Of a stretch of DNA of 64,000 bases, positions 1 through 7,831 are shown piece after piece. The notes beneath the pieces are model-generated. The model saw only the letters and a list, made by a program, of their open reading frames with translations. It did not search any database and was not told where the DNA came from. Made by a program: the position numbers and the translations under genes. This stretch comes from Candidatus Saccharimonadota bacterium (GTDB taxonomy: Bacteria; Patescibacteriota; Saccharimonadia; Saccharimonadales; Saccharimonadaceae): positions 62,001 to 126,000 of the forward strand of contig JAFRJE010000023.1 of NCBI GenBank assembly GCA_017432425.1, read 5' to 3'. Numbering within the stretch: the stretch's first letter is position 1; every line of letters starts with the position of its first letter.

Positions 1-274
1 TACGACCAGTACCGTCAGAAGCAGTAACAGTAGACCAAGTCGGAGCAGTTCCACCATCAGTTGCAGCGACAGTAGAGCCAGCGGTATGGGAAATACCAGA
101 AACCGGATCGAGAGGAAGCGTAGCGCTACCGAATGTACAAGACGGAAGAACCGTAATGTTTAGAGTATCGGTATGTTGGTCGCTTTCCGTGTCTGTAGCG
201 AAAGTTGCTACCGGAGCTAAAGCAACTGCGAGGCCGGCAATGACGCCGAGACCGGCAATAATTCTTTTGGACAT
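1..274 (-). CDS. WxL-like secreted surface protein, N-terminal part (runs off the window)
   Basis: The first 91 codons of a secreted protein are visible; the rest lies left of the window. A basic start (MSKR), a hydrophobic stretch and an Ala-X-Ala-like end (TFAT) make a clear signal peptide of about 27 residues. The mature part is rich in Thr, Ser and Asp and begins with a short beta-like segment (TLNITVLPSC). Start and leader resemble the two WxL-like genes at 28236-28880 and 29841-30608, so I infer a paralogue. The ATG at 274 follows an AAAGGA ribosome site and its own promoter at 340-368. It is the only surface gene beside the RloAB island. Family assignment is tentative because the diagnostic C-terminus is not visible. 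Confidence 0.65.
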   Translation of the reverse strand, partial: MSKRIIAGLGVIAGLAVALAPVATFATDTESDQHTDTLNITVLPSCTFGSATLPLDPVSGISHTAGSTVAATDGGTAPTWSTVTASDGTGR

Positions 275-339
275 AATAATTATTATTTCCTTTTTATAGT
301 TTTTTAGTTTATATTAAATAATTGACCTTTGTGATTTCT

Positions 340-368
340 ATTTTACATTAGCGGAATGAGGCTGTCAA
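340..368 (-). promoter_or_regulatory. Promoter of the WxL-like gene at 1-274
   Basis: On the minus strand TTGACA (363-368) is followed after exactly 17 bases by TAAAAT (340-345). The predicted start near 333 gives a leader of about 59 bases ending in an AAAAAGGAAA ribosome site. The 5' end of the leader (AGAAATCACAAAGGTCA) closely matches the leader of the WxL-like gene at 28236-28880. Confidence 0.75.
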
Positions 369-399
369 GGATTATTTTTATGGTTAAAGATATTCGTCT

Positions 400-1857
400 T
401 TATATGCTTTCGATAATACAAATCAATATCTCGATTGAACGTTTTATATCTTCAGCATTAGGCTTTTGTCGTATCGGATTGGGCTCTATCGTCGACTCCG
501 GATGATGGATGCAGTTTCTTATATAAACCGGTAATGTTCTGTCACCGCGTCCATTTATCCATCCGGTAGGCACTGCGTAATTTCCTGTTTGCCCGTCAAT
601 AAAATTATCTACATCGTCTATATTGGTGCTAACACCGGTAATTTGGTTGAGCCGCTCCTGAAGAAACCCAAACAAATCATTGTGAAAATCGCTTGTTGGC
701 AGATTGAATGCTCCATATTTTATTTCGTTATATGTCGGACTATATGGAAAAAGATTTAGATTCTCAGCTTTTTCGGCTACGATATCACCACTAGCATTGC
801 GCTTCATAATAAAAATGAGGTCTTTAGCCTCATATGCGTCTTTTATCACGTATTCGGAGTGAGTTGCAACGAACAATTGTGCAATTTGTCTGCCGTTTTT
901 ATTTAATAGTCTTTTATAGTACTCAAGTATCCTGTCTTCCCATAGAGGGTTTAGAGATTGTTCAGGTTCATCCAGAATAGAGATGAAAGGGTTGTCCAAA
1001 TTAATATCTTTTAAAAAGAAAGCTCCATTTTGAACTATATTTTTTTCTCCAGAGCTTAAACCTTGAACTTTAAATTTTTCTCTATTCTTCTTGAAAATAA
1101 TTTCAAAATTGTCTATTTTTGAAAATTCCAGTCCATTGTCAAAAAAATGATTAAAAGCACTTCTGAAACGTTTTACTCTATTTTCCGCGTCTTCTACAGC
1201 GACCGTCCCTGTTTCTAATAATTTATTTTGAAGTTCCGACGCATCTTGATAGTTTATATTAGTAAGTAGTTCGGATATATTCAAGTCATTAGAGGAAACT
1301 ATCCGATTATTCTGTTTATAGTCATCTGGGTTATCTATAGTAAGAGTAGTGGTTTGACTAACTTCCCGGAACGATGGTTCTTTATCATTTTTCTTAATTT
1401 TTGCAACTACATTCGACAACAAAAATCCTATAGATGACCTCGTTTCTCCATAGGGAGCATATAAGATATTTTTTTCATTTTCTTCAAACGAATATCTAGC
1501 CATGCCCCAATACCCCATATTTCTTCGTCCTGGTTCCGATATTGTTATATGGCTCAATTGTGACAAAATCTCCTCTGGAGTCTTATCTTTGAAACCATCA
1601 TTGACCAAAATTTCTTCTGAAGCATTTTCTAAAACAAACAAGATATCCTCTATATCTAGCCGAACAATAACTTCCATATACTTGCCGTGCAAATCTGATG
1701 AGATTTGGGAAATGCTGTTGAGAATCGTCGTTTTTCCGTTCCCGTTTTCACCAGCAAAAATTACAGTGTCATAGACGCCACCGGCAGTATCCGTAAAATC
1801 TAACTCTAAATTCTTAAGGGTAGGGTGGTTGAGGAATTTTAATTTTGATATCTTCAT
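400..1857 (-). CDS. AAA/ABC-type ATPase with a HEPN-like C-terminal motif
   Basis: A 485-residue SMC/OLD-like AAA ATPase. Walker A is GENGNGKT (36-43), the ABC signature LSSGE lies at 267-271, Walker B ILDEPE at 294-299, and the switch His in ATHSEY at 333. After the ATPase fold comes a tail of about 110 residues with the motif RNCIHH (R447, N448, H452). This fits the R-N-x3-H motif of HEPN ribonucleases, so the tail may be a toxin domain; that is inference. The gene starts 8 bases after RloB and ends the three-gene minus-strand unit, so the three are probably co-expressed. DNA here is more AT-rich than in the housekeeping genes, which suggests transfer. A role in phage defence is likely from context but unproven. 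Confidence 0.75.
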   Translation of the reverse strand: MKISKLKFLNHPTLKNLELDFTDTAGGVYDTVIFAGENGNGKTTILNSISQISSDLHGKYMEVIVRLDIEDILFVLENASEEILVNDGFKDKTPEEILSQLSHITISEPGRRNMGYWGMARYSFEENEKNILYAPYGETRSSIGFLLSNVVAKIKKNDKEPSFREVSQTTTLTIDNPDDYKQNNRIVSSNDLNISELLTNINYQDASELQNKLLETGTVAVEDAENRVKRFRSAFNHFFDNGLEFSKIDNFEIIFKKNREKFKVQGLSSGEKNIVQNGAFFLKDINLDNPFISILDEPEQSLNPLWEDRILEYYKRLLNKNGRQIAQLFVATHSEYVIKDAYEAKDLIFIMKRNASGDIVAEKAENLNLFPYSPTYNEIKYGAFNLPTSDFHNDLFGFLQERLNQITGVSTNIDDVDNFIDGQTGNYAVPTGWINGRGDRTLPVYIRNCIHHPESTIEPNPIRQKPNAEDIKRSIEILICIIESI

Positions 1858-1865
1858 ATCTGCTA

Positions 1866-2462
1866 TTACTCCAATTTTATTCGCGAAACCACTTTATCTA
1901 CATCCGTCGTTGGTGACGATTCTAGAATATTGCTTCCATATGTTTTTCTAAGCCTCTCTGCTTCTACGAGCGCCTTGTTTACCATATCGATTGAAAATCT
2001 GGACTCGTTTATGATTTTGCCATCGTCTCCTTTAACTAGCCTTGCAGTCTTAGCCATTCTTTGGGCTTCTTTTCGATTACTCGCTTTGCTGTCTACTTTT
2101 TTGTCAAGGTGAGCTAAAAGCCAAATCTCAAAAGATTCATTAGAAATACACAGGATAACACCAAGCCCTTTCGAAATTTTTATCGCGGCATTTAGTTCAG
2201 TCTCTTTATGCTGGTCTTTATCGCATACGACAAAAGCTAAATCGTAATTACCCTTATTTCTTATCTCACTAGCACGTTTTATTACTTTTAAAAGGTTGCC
2301 TTTTATATATTTGGGATAAATTATGTCGACAGCTTTCTTTTTTAGCCATTCAAAATATCCAACTTCTGTTCTTTCTCCGTCTGTTGCTACTAGAAATCGG
2401 CGTCTTTCTTCCTTTCCTTTGGCGTCGTTTCTACCAGGCGCCGTAGGCCACTTGTTGCTCAT
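1866..2462 (-). CDS. rloB: RloB/AbiLii-family protein (Toprim-like)
   Basis: A 198-residue RloB-family protein. The motif DGERTE (E30) near the N-terminus, the pair D81-K82-D83 after a hydrophobic strand, and the conserved block SFEIWLLAH (110-118) match the RloB/AbiLii family, whose fold is related to Toprim nucleases. Its ATG overlaps the stop of the upstream rloA-like gene in an ATGA arrangement, so translation is coupled. RloA and RloB were named from restriction-linked loci in Campylobacter, and the equivalent AbiLi/AbiLii pair is a lactococcal abortive-infection system. I infer that this protein is the effector of a two-part defence system with the ATPase at 2459-3805. Confidence 0.85.
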   Translation of the reverse strand: MSNKWPTAPGRNDAKGKEERRRFLVATDGERTEVGYFEWLKKKAVDIIYPKYIKGNLLKVIKRASEIRNKGNYDLAFVVCDKDQHKETELNAAIKISKGLGVILCISNESFEIWLLAHLDKKVDSKASNRKEAQRMAKTARLVKGDDGKIINESRFSIDMVNKALVEAERLRKTYGSNILESSPTTDVDKVVSRIKLE

Positions 2463-3805
2463 TTTTTCTGTTCCTTCCAGTAATTTTGAATAACATATGA
2501 CAATGAGACTTTTGGCGTAGCACCATATCTTCCCTCTATATATTTTTTATATACATTATCATCTTTTTTCGTAGTGTATTTTATGCTAGATAGAGGATAA
2601 AGTTCGGATGATCCGTCTTTATGTTTCTCCGTAAACCATATTTCGTCCCTATCTAAAATATTTTCTCCGTATATAGACGAATCTAGTAAGGTTGTATCGT
2701 GGGTAGTAAAGATTAGCTGCGCTCCATTTGGATTCGTTTTCTTATTATTAAACGCATCTATTATTTGAGACGTGATAAATGGGTGTAGACTTTTGTCGAG
2801 TTCATCTACTATATATATTGAGCCGTTTTTTAGAATCGAAAGTAAATCAAGAATTAGGCTTGCCCCCGTAAGGGTTCCGTCTGATTCTTGATCCAAATTT
2901 AAACTGGCCAATTTCCCGTCAACGACGTGGCGAAAAATCGCTTTTTTGATTTTCGCCTTGAACGGCTCATTGTCTATTCCTTCTAACATTTTCTCGTCAG
3001 GTTTTTCATCTCCAGCTCTGAGAATCTTTTTCATCATATCGGTAAAAATATTGTATTGCTCTTCATTCAACGCAGTATCTTCATCTACCATTTCAACCGA
3101 ATCGATTCCCATGTCTAATACCGGAATAATCTTATTCAAGAAATCGAACTTTTCTTCGTCCTGGGTAGCCTTATTTACTGTTATTTCGTTATTTATTTTG
3201 CTAGATTCTAATAGTTCCGTCCTAAAGACCAATTCATCATCAAAAAAATTATATGCAGCTTTAGCGTCTTGGCTATTAGAATCTTTCAAGAATGACAAAA
3301 TCGGGACAAACGGGTTCTTCGTAAAATTATATTTTAAAGCAGTTTTTTCGTCGTTGTCGAATGCTTTAAGAGATATAGGAATGCCAGATTTACCATATTC
3401 AAACATCGTAGTAGGCTGATTAGAGTTGTAAACTTCTAGGCGTTCGTAATCGATTAATTTTTCTTTTACTATTAATGTGTAATTATATTTTTTACCGTTC
3501 ATAGCGAAAAACGACAAGTAGAACGATAATGGCTCAGCACTTCCAATAAAACTCTCAAATTGAACCTTGTCAATTGAATACTTCTTTGTTATAAAATTTT
3601 TGAGAGATAATAATGCATTCAGAAAATTAGATTTGCCCGACGCATTCGCGCCATAAATTGCCGCAGCTCTAGATAGCCCCTCTTTAGGAAGCCCGTCTTT
3701 GATGATCGGGTCTTTTTCTAGGTCAAGATTAGTATTACGACGCATAGAAAAAGATTGGTCGTCTTTGAAACTTTTATAGTTTTTGAATGAAAAATCAATT
3801 AGCAT
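2459..3805 (-). CDS. rloA: RloA/AbiLi-family AAA ATPase
   Basis: A 448-residue ATPase of the RloA/AAA_21 type. From the ATG at 3805 it begins MLIDFSFKNYKSF, the typical family start. Walker A is GANASGKSN (52-60); late in the protein come an ESDGT signature, Walker B VDELDKSLHP and the switch His in TTHD. I chose 3805 over the longer frame from 3853 because it has an AGGAG site six bases upstream and because the -35 box lies inside the extra segment. The ATPase probably senses or regulates, and RloB acts. The gene heads the unit rloA-rloB-ATPase and is divergent from the gene at 3938. AT-rich composition supports acquisition as a module. Confidence 0.87.
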   Translation of the reverse strand: MLIDFSFKNYKSFKDDQSFSMRRNTNLDLEKDPIIKDGLPKEGLSRAAAIYGANASGKSNFLNALLSLKNFITKKYSIDKVQFESFIGSAEPLSFYLSFFAMNGKKYNYTLIVKEKLIDYERLEVYNSNQPTTMFEYGKSGIPISLKAFDNDEKTALKYNFTKNPFVPILSFLKDSNSQDAKAAYNFFDDELVFRTELLESSKINNEITVNKATQDEEKFDFLNKIIPVLDMGIDSVEMVDEDTALNEEQYNIFTDMMKKILRAGDEKPDEKMLEGIDNEPFKAKIKKAIFRHVVDGKLASLNLDQESDGTLTGASLILDLLSILKNGSIYIVDELDKSLHPFITSQIIDAFNNKKTNPNGAQLIFTTHDTTLLDSSIYGENILDRDEIWFTEKHKDGSSELYPLSSIKYTTKKDDNVYKKYIEGRYGATPKVSLSYVIQNYWKEQKK

Positions 3806-3824
3806 ACATTGCTCCTTGCTGATT

Positions 3825-3853
3825 ATTATATCAATAAAAATGAATATTATCAA
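3825..3853 (-). promoter_or_regulatory. Promoter of the rloA-rloB-ATPase unit
   Basis: On the minus strand TTGATA (3848-3853), 17 bases and then TATAAT (3825-3830). Transcription should begin near 3818, about 13 bases before the chosen rloA ATG. No operator repeat was seen around it. Confidence 0.75.
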
Positions 3854-3937
3854 GTTTTTTTATTTAATTTTAGCAATTTATTCCAAATCTTCTGTAGAAA
3901 ACTTTATTTTTTATTTTTTTCTTGTTAATATTATTTT

Positions 3938-4843
3938 GTGGATAGGATTTCTTTTGTCAATAGAACCTACTTTGGTGATTTAAAAAGTACCGAATTCGAC
4001 AAATCTACTGTAAATTTTTTGCCCGACGACTTTAAAGAGGTTTTGAAGATTTTACTCCAAAGAGAAATCTTAATTTATTTAATCAAGGGGTCAGGAGAAA
4101 AATACACCAGTTCAAGGCGAGATTCTAACGGTGCAATTGTGTACGGCGATTTTGACCCACTTGGATGTTTAGAATTTCAAGAACTTTACAAGAGTACGAA
4201 TATCCGTTTGGTAACGTCCGTTAGGCAGTTAATTAAACCGGAAAGAAAAAGGAAAGACAGTTTTTTCACTGGAAAGATCGGCGGATGTACTGGTGGTGAT
4301 TTTATAAAAGATCTTCTACATTTACAACGCAAAGATTTTGAAGACTATATCAAAAAACGACCATCTTTTTTAAGTTCGGCTGATGATGGGGATAGAATTT
4401 TATTTAAAGCCTTGTCGGAAAAAGTTACTCGATTCAACTCAAAGAATTACTCGAATCTTATTCTTTCCGATTTAGAGAGTATTACCTTACACAAAGATAA
4501 AGAACCCGCCAAGCGAAAATTGCTTCATAGAAAACTAGTAGAATATTCTCCTGATTTCAAAATGAATTATAAGACTTATCGAGATAAGTTAGAAATCCCG
4601 GTTAAAAGCCTGAGTAGTTGTTTAAATGAATTCGGAGAAATAATTGACGGTTATAATACGATTTTTCGCCCAAGATGTTTATTATTGCCCAAAAAGCTAG
4701 AATTACCTGTCAAGCCTTATATGGAGAACTTTTCTAAGATTTTTAGAATTCAATTGACATTAGAGGACAAAAATAGACTTCTAGAGTCGCTCAAAAATAA
4801 CCTAGGAAATAGCTTTAACGTAATTTGCTGGAAGTTTTTGTAG
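3938..4843 (+). CDS. Protein of unknown function divergent from rloA
   Basis: A 301-residue soluble protein that I do not recognise. The start is GTG at 3938: it follows an in-frame TAA at 3926-3928 and no in-frame ATG occurs until late in the gene. There is no clear ribosome site; a TATTAT box ends only three bases upstream. The protein is rich in Lys, Leu, Ser and Asp, with no signal peptide, membrane segment or nucleotide-binding motif that I can see. It shares the low-GC composition of the rloAB unit and is transcribed away from it across a 132-base AT-rich gap, so it may belong to the same island as an accessory, regulatory or immunity gene. That link rests on position only. Confidence 0.7.
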   Translation: MDRISFVNRTYFGDLKSTEFDKSTVNFLPDDFKEVLKILLQREILIYLIKGSGEKYTSSRRDSNGAIVYGDFDPLGCLEFQELYKSTNIRLVTSVRQLIKPERKRKDSFFTGKIGGCTGGDFIKDLLHLQRKDFEDYIKKRPSFLSSADDGDRILFKALSEKVTRFNSKNYSNLILSDLESITLHKDKEPAKRKLLHRKLVEYSPDFKMNYKTYRDKLEIPVKSLSSCLNEFGEIIDGYNTIFRPRCLLLPKKLELPVKPYMENFSKIFRIQLTLEDKNRLLESLKNNLGNSFNVICWKFL

Positions 4844-4859
4844 TTTATATAAACTAGGT

Positions 4860-5351
4860 TTATTCCGCTTTCAGGATTTTCCCTGTCCCATGCTCGAGAT
4901 GGAGGAGGCGTTGGTTGCGGGAGCCGCGGAATTTTAGGGTAAGGTCGCGTTCGGCGAGAATAAAGGGTCCGTCGATGAGCGCATCAAGACTGCACAGAAA
5001 ATCCCACTGCGCACCACCTTGCTTTTTTAATTCTTCGTAGGTGTAGCCACTAAACGACCAGACGTTCCAGCCAAGTTCTTTACGACAGAAATCAGCAATT
5101 TCCTTACACGCCTCAGGTTGGAGGAAAGGCTCACCGCCACAAAACGTGATGCCGGATTGTCCCTTGAACTCAGAGAGGCGCTTTTTTATTTCTTCAACGT
5201 CAACCTCAAAACCACCGTCAAGATCCCAAGTCTCTGGATTTTGGCAACCTTTACAGTGCTTTAAACACCCTTGCGTCCAAAGGACGGCGCGAAGACCATA
5301 ACCATTCACAATATTGTCGTGTTCAAGAGGACCGGATAGGCGAATTTGCAT
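4860..5351 (-). CDS. nrdG: Anaerobic ribonucleotide reductase activating protein (radical SAM)
   Basis: A 163-residue radical SAM enzyme that installs the glycyl radical on NrdD. The cluster motif C29-x3-C33-x2-C36 lies in QGCLKHCKGC, followed by the SAM-binding GGEPFLQPE. Length and motif order match NrdG. It lies 18 bases downstream of nrdD on the same strand and so is expected to be expressed with it, although a TATAAT box and an AAGGA site close to its start could give separate expression. Its presence implies that the cell makes dNTPs without oxygen. Confidence 0.95.
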   Translation of the reverse strand: MQIRLSGPLEHDNIVNGYGLRAVLWTQGCLKHCKGCQNPETWDLDGGFEVDVEEIKKRLSEFKGQSGITFCGGEPFLQPEACKEIADFCRKELGWNVWSFSGYTYEELKKQGGAQWDFLCSLDALIDGPFILAERDLTLKFRGSRNQRLLHLEHGTGKILKAE

Positions 5352-5369
5352 ATATATTATATATCCTTT

Positions 5370-7709
5370 CTATTCTTTGCCTAATGCGCGGTCGGCATAA
5401 AGTTTTTCTACTTCCCTTTTACTTTTCTCATCAACCGTATAGACGCCGTCGACGTTATGTTTTACACGTTCGCGTTCTTCGGCTTTCTTTCCGTCATTCC
5501 AACGGTCGAGCGTGCCGACGAGATAGCCAGTAATCCGGCGAAGGCGTTCAAACGGAATTTCTCCCTCTTCGCGTCCGCAACTTGGGCAGACAGAGCCAGA
5601 GATGATCCCGGAGAAGCCGCAGACGGGGTCGCGGTCGACCGGGTGGTTGACACTGCCGTAGCCAATGCCACAATCATGCATTTTCCTGATGACTGCTTCG
5701 AAAGCCTCGATGTTTTGAGTCGGGTCGCCATCAAGCTCGATATAAGAAATATGACCAGCATTACAAAGCTCGTGATAAGGGGCTTCGATTTCTATTTTCT
5801 CGAAAGCGGAGATGGGATAGTAAACTGGGACGTGGAAAGAGTTAGTATAGAAGTCGCGGTCGGTTACGCCTTTGATGACGCCGTATTCTTTACGGTCAAT
5901 CTTTGTAAAGCGACCAGCAAGACCCTCAGCGGGCGTTGCGAGAAGCGAATAGTTGAGTTGATGCTTCCTAGAAAATTCGTCGCACTTCTCGCGCATGTGA
6001 GAAATAATGTCGAGACCGAGTTCTTGGGAGTCTTCGGACTCGCCGTGGTGTTTGCCGGTCATGGCAACGAGAGTTTCCGCAAGACCGATAAAGCCAATAG
6101 AGAGAGTTCCGTGTTTGATAACGTCGCGGAGAGTGTCGTTCGGGGAAAGTTTTTCCGAACCAAACCAGTTGCCTTGCCCCATCAAAAACGGGAAATTGCG
6201 GACGTGCTGGTTCGCTTGGAACTCAAAGCGTTCGTAGAGCTCGCCCTCAACTAATTCCATCATTTTATCAAGGTCGTTAAAGAAACCGGTCCAGTCCGCT
6301 TCTTTTCTCTCGTCGAGACAAATACCATGTTTAATTCCGAGACGGACAAGGTTAATTGTCGTAAAGGAGAGGTTCCCGCGACCAGTTACGATCCCGTCGG
6401 ATTCAGGAAAAATCGAGGCGAAGACGCGCGTTCGGCAACCCATCGTTGCGATTTCTGTTCGGTAGTCGCCGGGTTTATAATACTTTAGATTATAGGGCGC
6501 GTCGATAAAACAGAAGTTCGGGAAGAGACGCTTTGCGGAAACTTCCATACTGCGTTTAAATAAATCATAGTTCGGGTCTTCGGGATTATAGTTAACGCCC
6601 TCTTTGACTTTGAAGATGGAAATCGGGAAGATTGGGGTTTCTCCCTTTCCGAGACCTTTATCGGTCGCTTCGAGAAGCATCTTAGAGACGAGACGACCCG
6701 CCGGAGAAGTATCGGTTCCAAAGTTAATAGAAGTAAATGGAACTTGAGCGCCAGCGCGAGAGTGCATGGTGTTCAAGTTATGGACAAAGCCCTCCATTGC
6801 TTGTTCGGTTTCTTTTTTCGTATCCTCGTTCGAAACTTTAATGACAGCTTTCGGGACTTTCATGCGTTCGAGTTTTGCGTCGTCGCCAAATTCAATATAG
6901 TCGCCAATTTCCGCCTTGACTTTTTTCTCGGCGAATTGGTTGTATTTTTCTAGATTACGACGGAGAGATTTTCTAAAGGTTTTATCAACGCCGGGCGCCA
7001 TCGCGTAATCGAAGTTCGGAATTGACTGACCGCCGTGCTGTTCGTTTTGGTTTGCCTGGAGAATAATCGCAGCGAGAGCGGCGTACGAGCCGATCGACTG
7101 AGGAGTGCGAAGATGACCATGTCCGGTATTAAAACCATTTTTAAAGAGGCGGAGCGGGTCAGTCTGACAACAAGTCAAAGTTCCCGTCGCATAGAAGTCG
7201 AGGTCGTGGACGTGGATGTCGCCGTTGTTGTGGGCATAGGCATATTCGGGTTTCATGAGCGAAGTTTTAGCGAAAACTTTTGAACCCTCGGCGCCGAACT
7301 GGAGCATCTTCCCCATCGCGGAGTTGCCATCGACGTTCGCGTTGCCACGTTTAACGTCGGAGTCTTCGGAAGCGTCAGCGCAGGCGATCGTGCGATAAAT
7401 GTTCATTAAATCAGACTTCGCGATACGAATGTCAGAGCGGGCAGCGCGATAATCGGCGTAAGCGCGAGCGGTCTTTTTAAAGCCGGCGTCTTTAAGGGTC
7501 TTTTCGACCGCGTCTTGGACTTGTTCGACGGACGGAATACGAGATTTTATAACGTCTTTTGAGATTGTTTCAAATTCAATCGCGAGTTCTTTCGCGCGCT
7601 CAGCGTCGAATTCGCCGGTCGCTTTGCCGGCTTTAGCGATTGCTTCTTCTATTTTTATGAGTTTAAAGTCAACAATTTTTCCGTCGCGTTTAATGATTTT
7701 TTTGAACAT
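5370..7709 (-). CDS. nrdD: Anaerobic ribonucleoside-triphosphate reductase
   Basis: A 779-residue class III reductase that converts NTPs to dNTPs with a glycyl radical. An ATP-cone regulatory domain occupies roughly residues 1-95, the large barrel follows, and the C-terminus carries a cysteine-rich zinc site (DPVCG, SVCPSCG) and the glycyl-radical segment RITGYLVGT. An AGGAGGT ribosome site precedes the ATG. NrdG follows directly. The promoter has two NrdR boxes (7744-7791), so expression should be repressed by NrdR when dATP is high; no nrdR gene is in this window. No aerobic reductase is seen here, so whether this is the only reductase cannot be judged. Confidence 0.96.
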   Translation of the reverse strand: MFKKIIKRDGKIVDFKLIKIEEAIAKAGKATGEFDAERAKELAIEFETISKDVIKSRIPSVEQVQDAVEKTLKDAGFKKTARAYADYRAARSDIRIAKSDLMNIYRTIACADASEDSDVKRGNANVDGNSAMGKMLQFGAEGSKVFAKTSLMKPEYAYAHNNGDIHVHDLDFYATGTLTCCQTDPLRLFKNGFNTGHGHLRTPQSIGSYAALAAIILQANQNEQHGGQSIPNFDYAMAPGVDKTFRKSLRRNLEKYNQFAEKKVKAEIGDYIEFGDDAKLERMKVPKAVIKVSNEDTKKETEQAMEGFVHNLNTMHSRAGAQVPFTSINFGTDTSPAGRLVSKMLLEATDKGLGKGETPIFPISIFKVKEGVNYNPEDPNYDLFKRSMEVSAKRLFPNFCFIDAPYNLKYYKPGDYRTEIATMGCRTRVFASIFPESDGIVTGRGNLSFTTINLVRLGIKHGICLDERKEADWTGFFNDLDKMMELVEGELYERFEFQANQHVRNFPFLMGQGNWFGSEKLSPNDTLRDVIKHGTLSIGFIGLAETLVAMTGKHHGESEDSQELGLDIISHMREKCDEFSRKHQLNYSLLATPAEGLAGRFTKIDRKEYGVIKGVTDRDFYTNSFHVPVYYPISAFEKIEIEAPYHELCNAGHISYIELDGDPTQNIEAFEAVIRKMHDCGIGYGSVNHPVDRDPVCGFSGIISGSVCPSCGREEGEIPFERLRRITGYLVGTLDRWNDGKKAEERERVKHNVDGVYTVDEKSKREVEKLYADRALGKE

Positions 7710-7743
7710 AAGAAATATTACCTCCTTTTCTTACGTCTTTATT

Positions 7744-7791
7744 TTTCTATATTTAGTGTTTAGATTTATTTTAAAGCACTATATATAGTGT
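7744..7791 (-). promoter_or_regulatory. Tandem NrdR boxes
   Basis: Box 1 (7776-7791) matches the palindrome ACACTATATATAGTGT at 15 of 16 positions. Box 2 (7744-7759) matches at 12 of 16. Their centres are 32 bases apart, about three helical turns, which is the known arrangement for NrdR. Box 1 lies between -35 and -10 of the nrdD promoter and box 2 lies around the predicted transcription start, so bound NrdR would block polymerase. Confidence 0.85.
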
Positions 7792-7796
7792 GTCAA
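7768..7796 (-). promoter_or_regulatory. nrdDG promoter
   Basis: TTGACA at 7791-7796, a 17-base spacer and TAAAAT at 7768-7773 on the minus strand. The leader to the nrdD ATG is about 50 bases and ends in AGGAGGT. The whole promoter is overlaid by the two NrdR boxes. Confidence 0.85.
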
Positions 7797-7831
7797 TACT
7801 TTTTATGTTTATGTTGTAAATTTTACAATAA

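Noticed and set aside
7814-7828. Palindrome TTGTAAATTTTACAA, and similar ones at 15850-15866 and 61949-61966
   Set aside because: Considered as a shared operator, but two of the three lie inside coding sequence and the arms are simple A/T-rich strings; likely chance.
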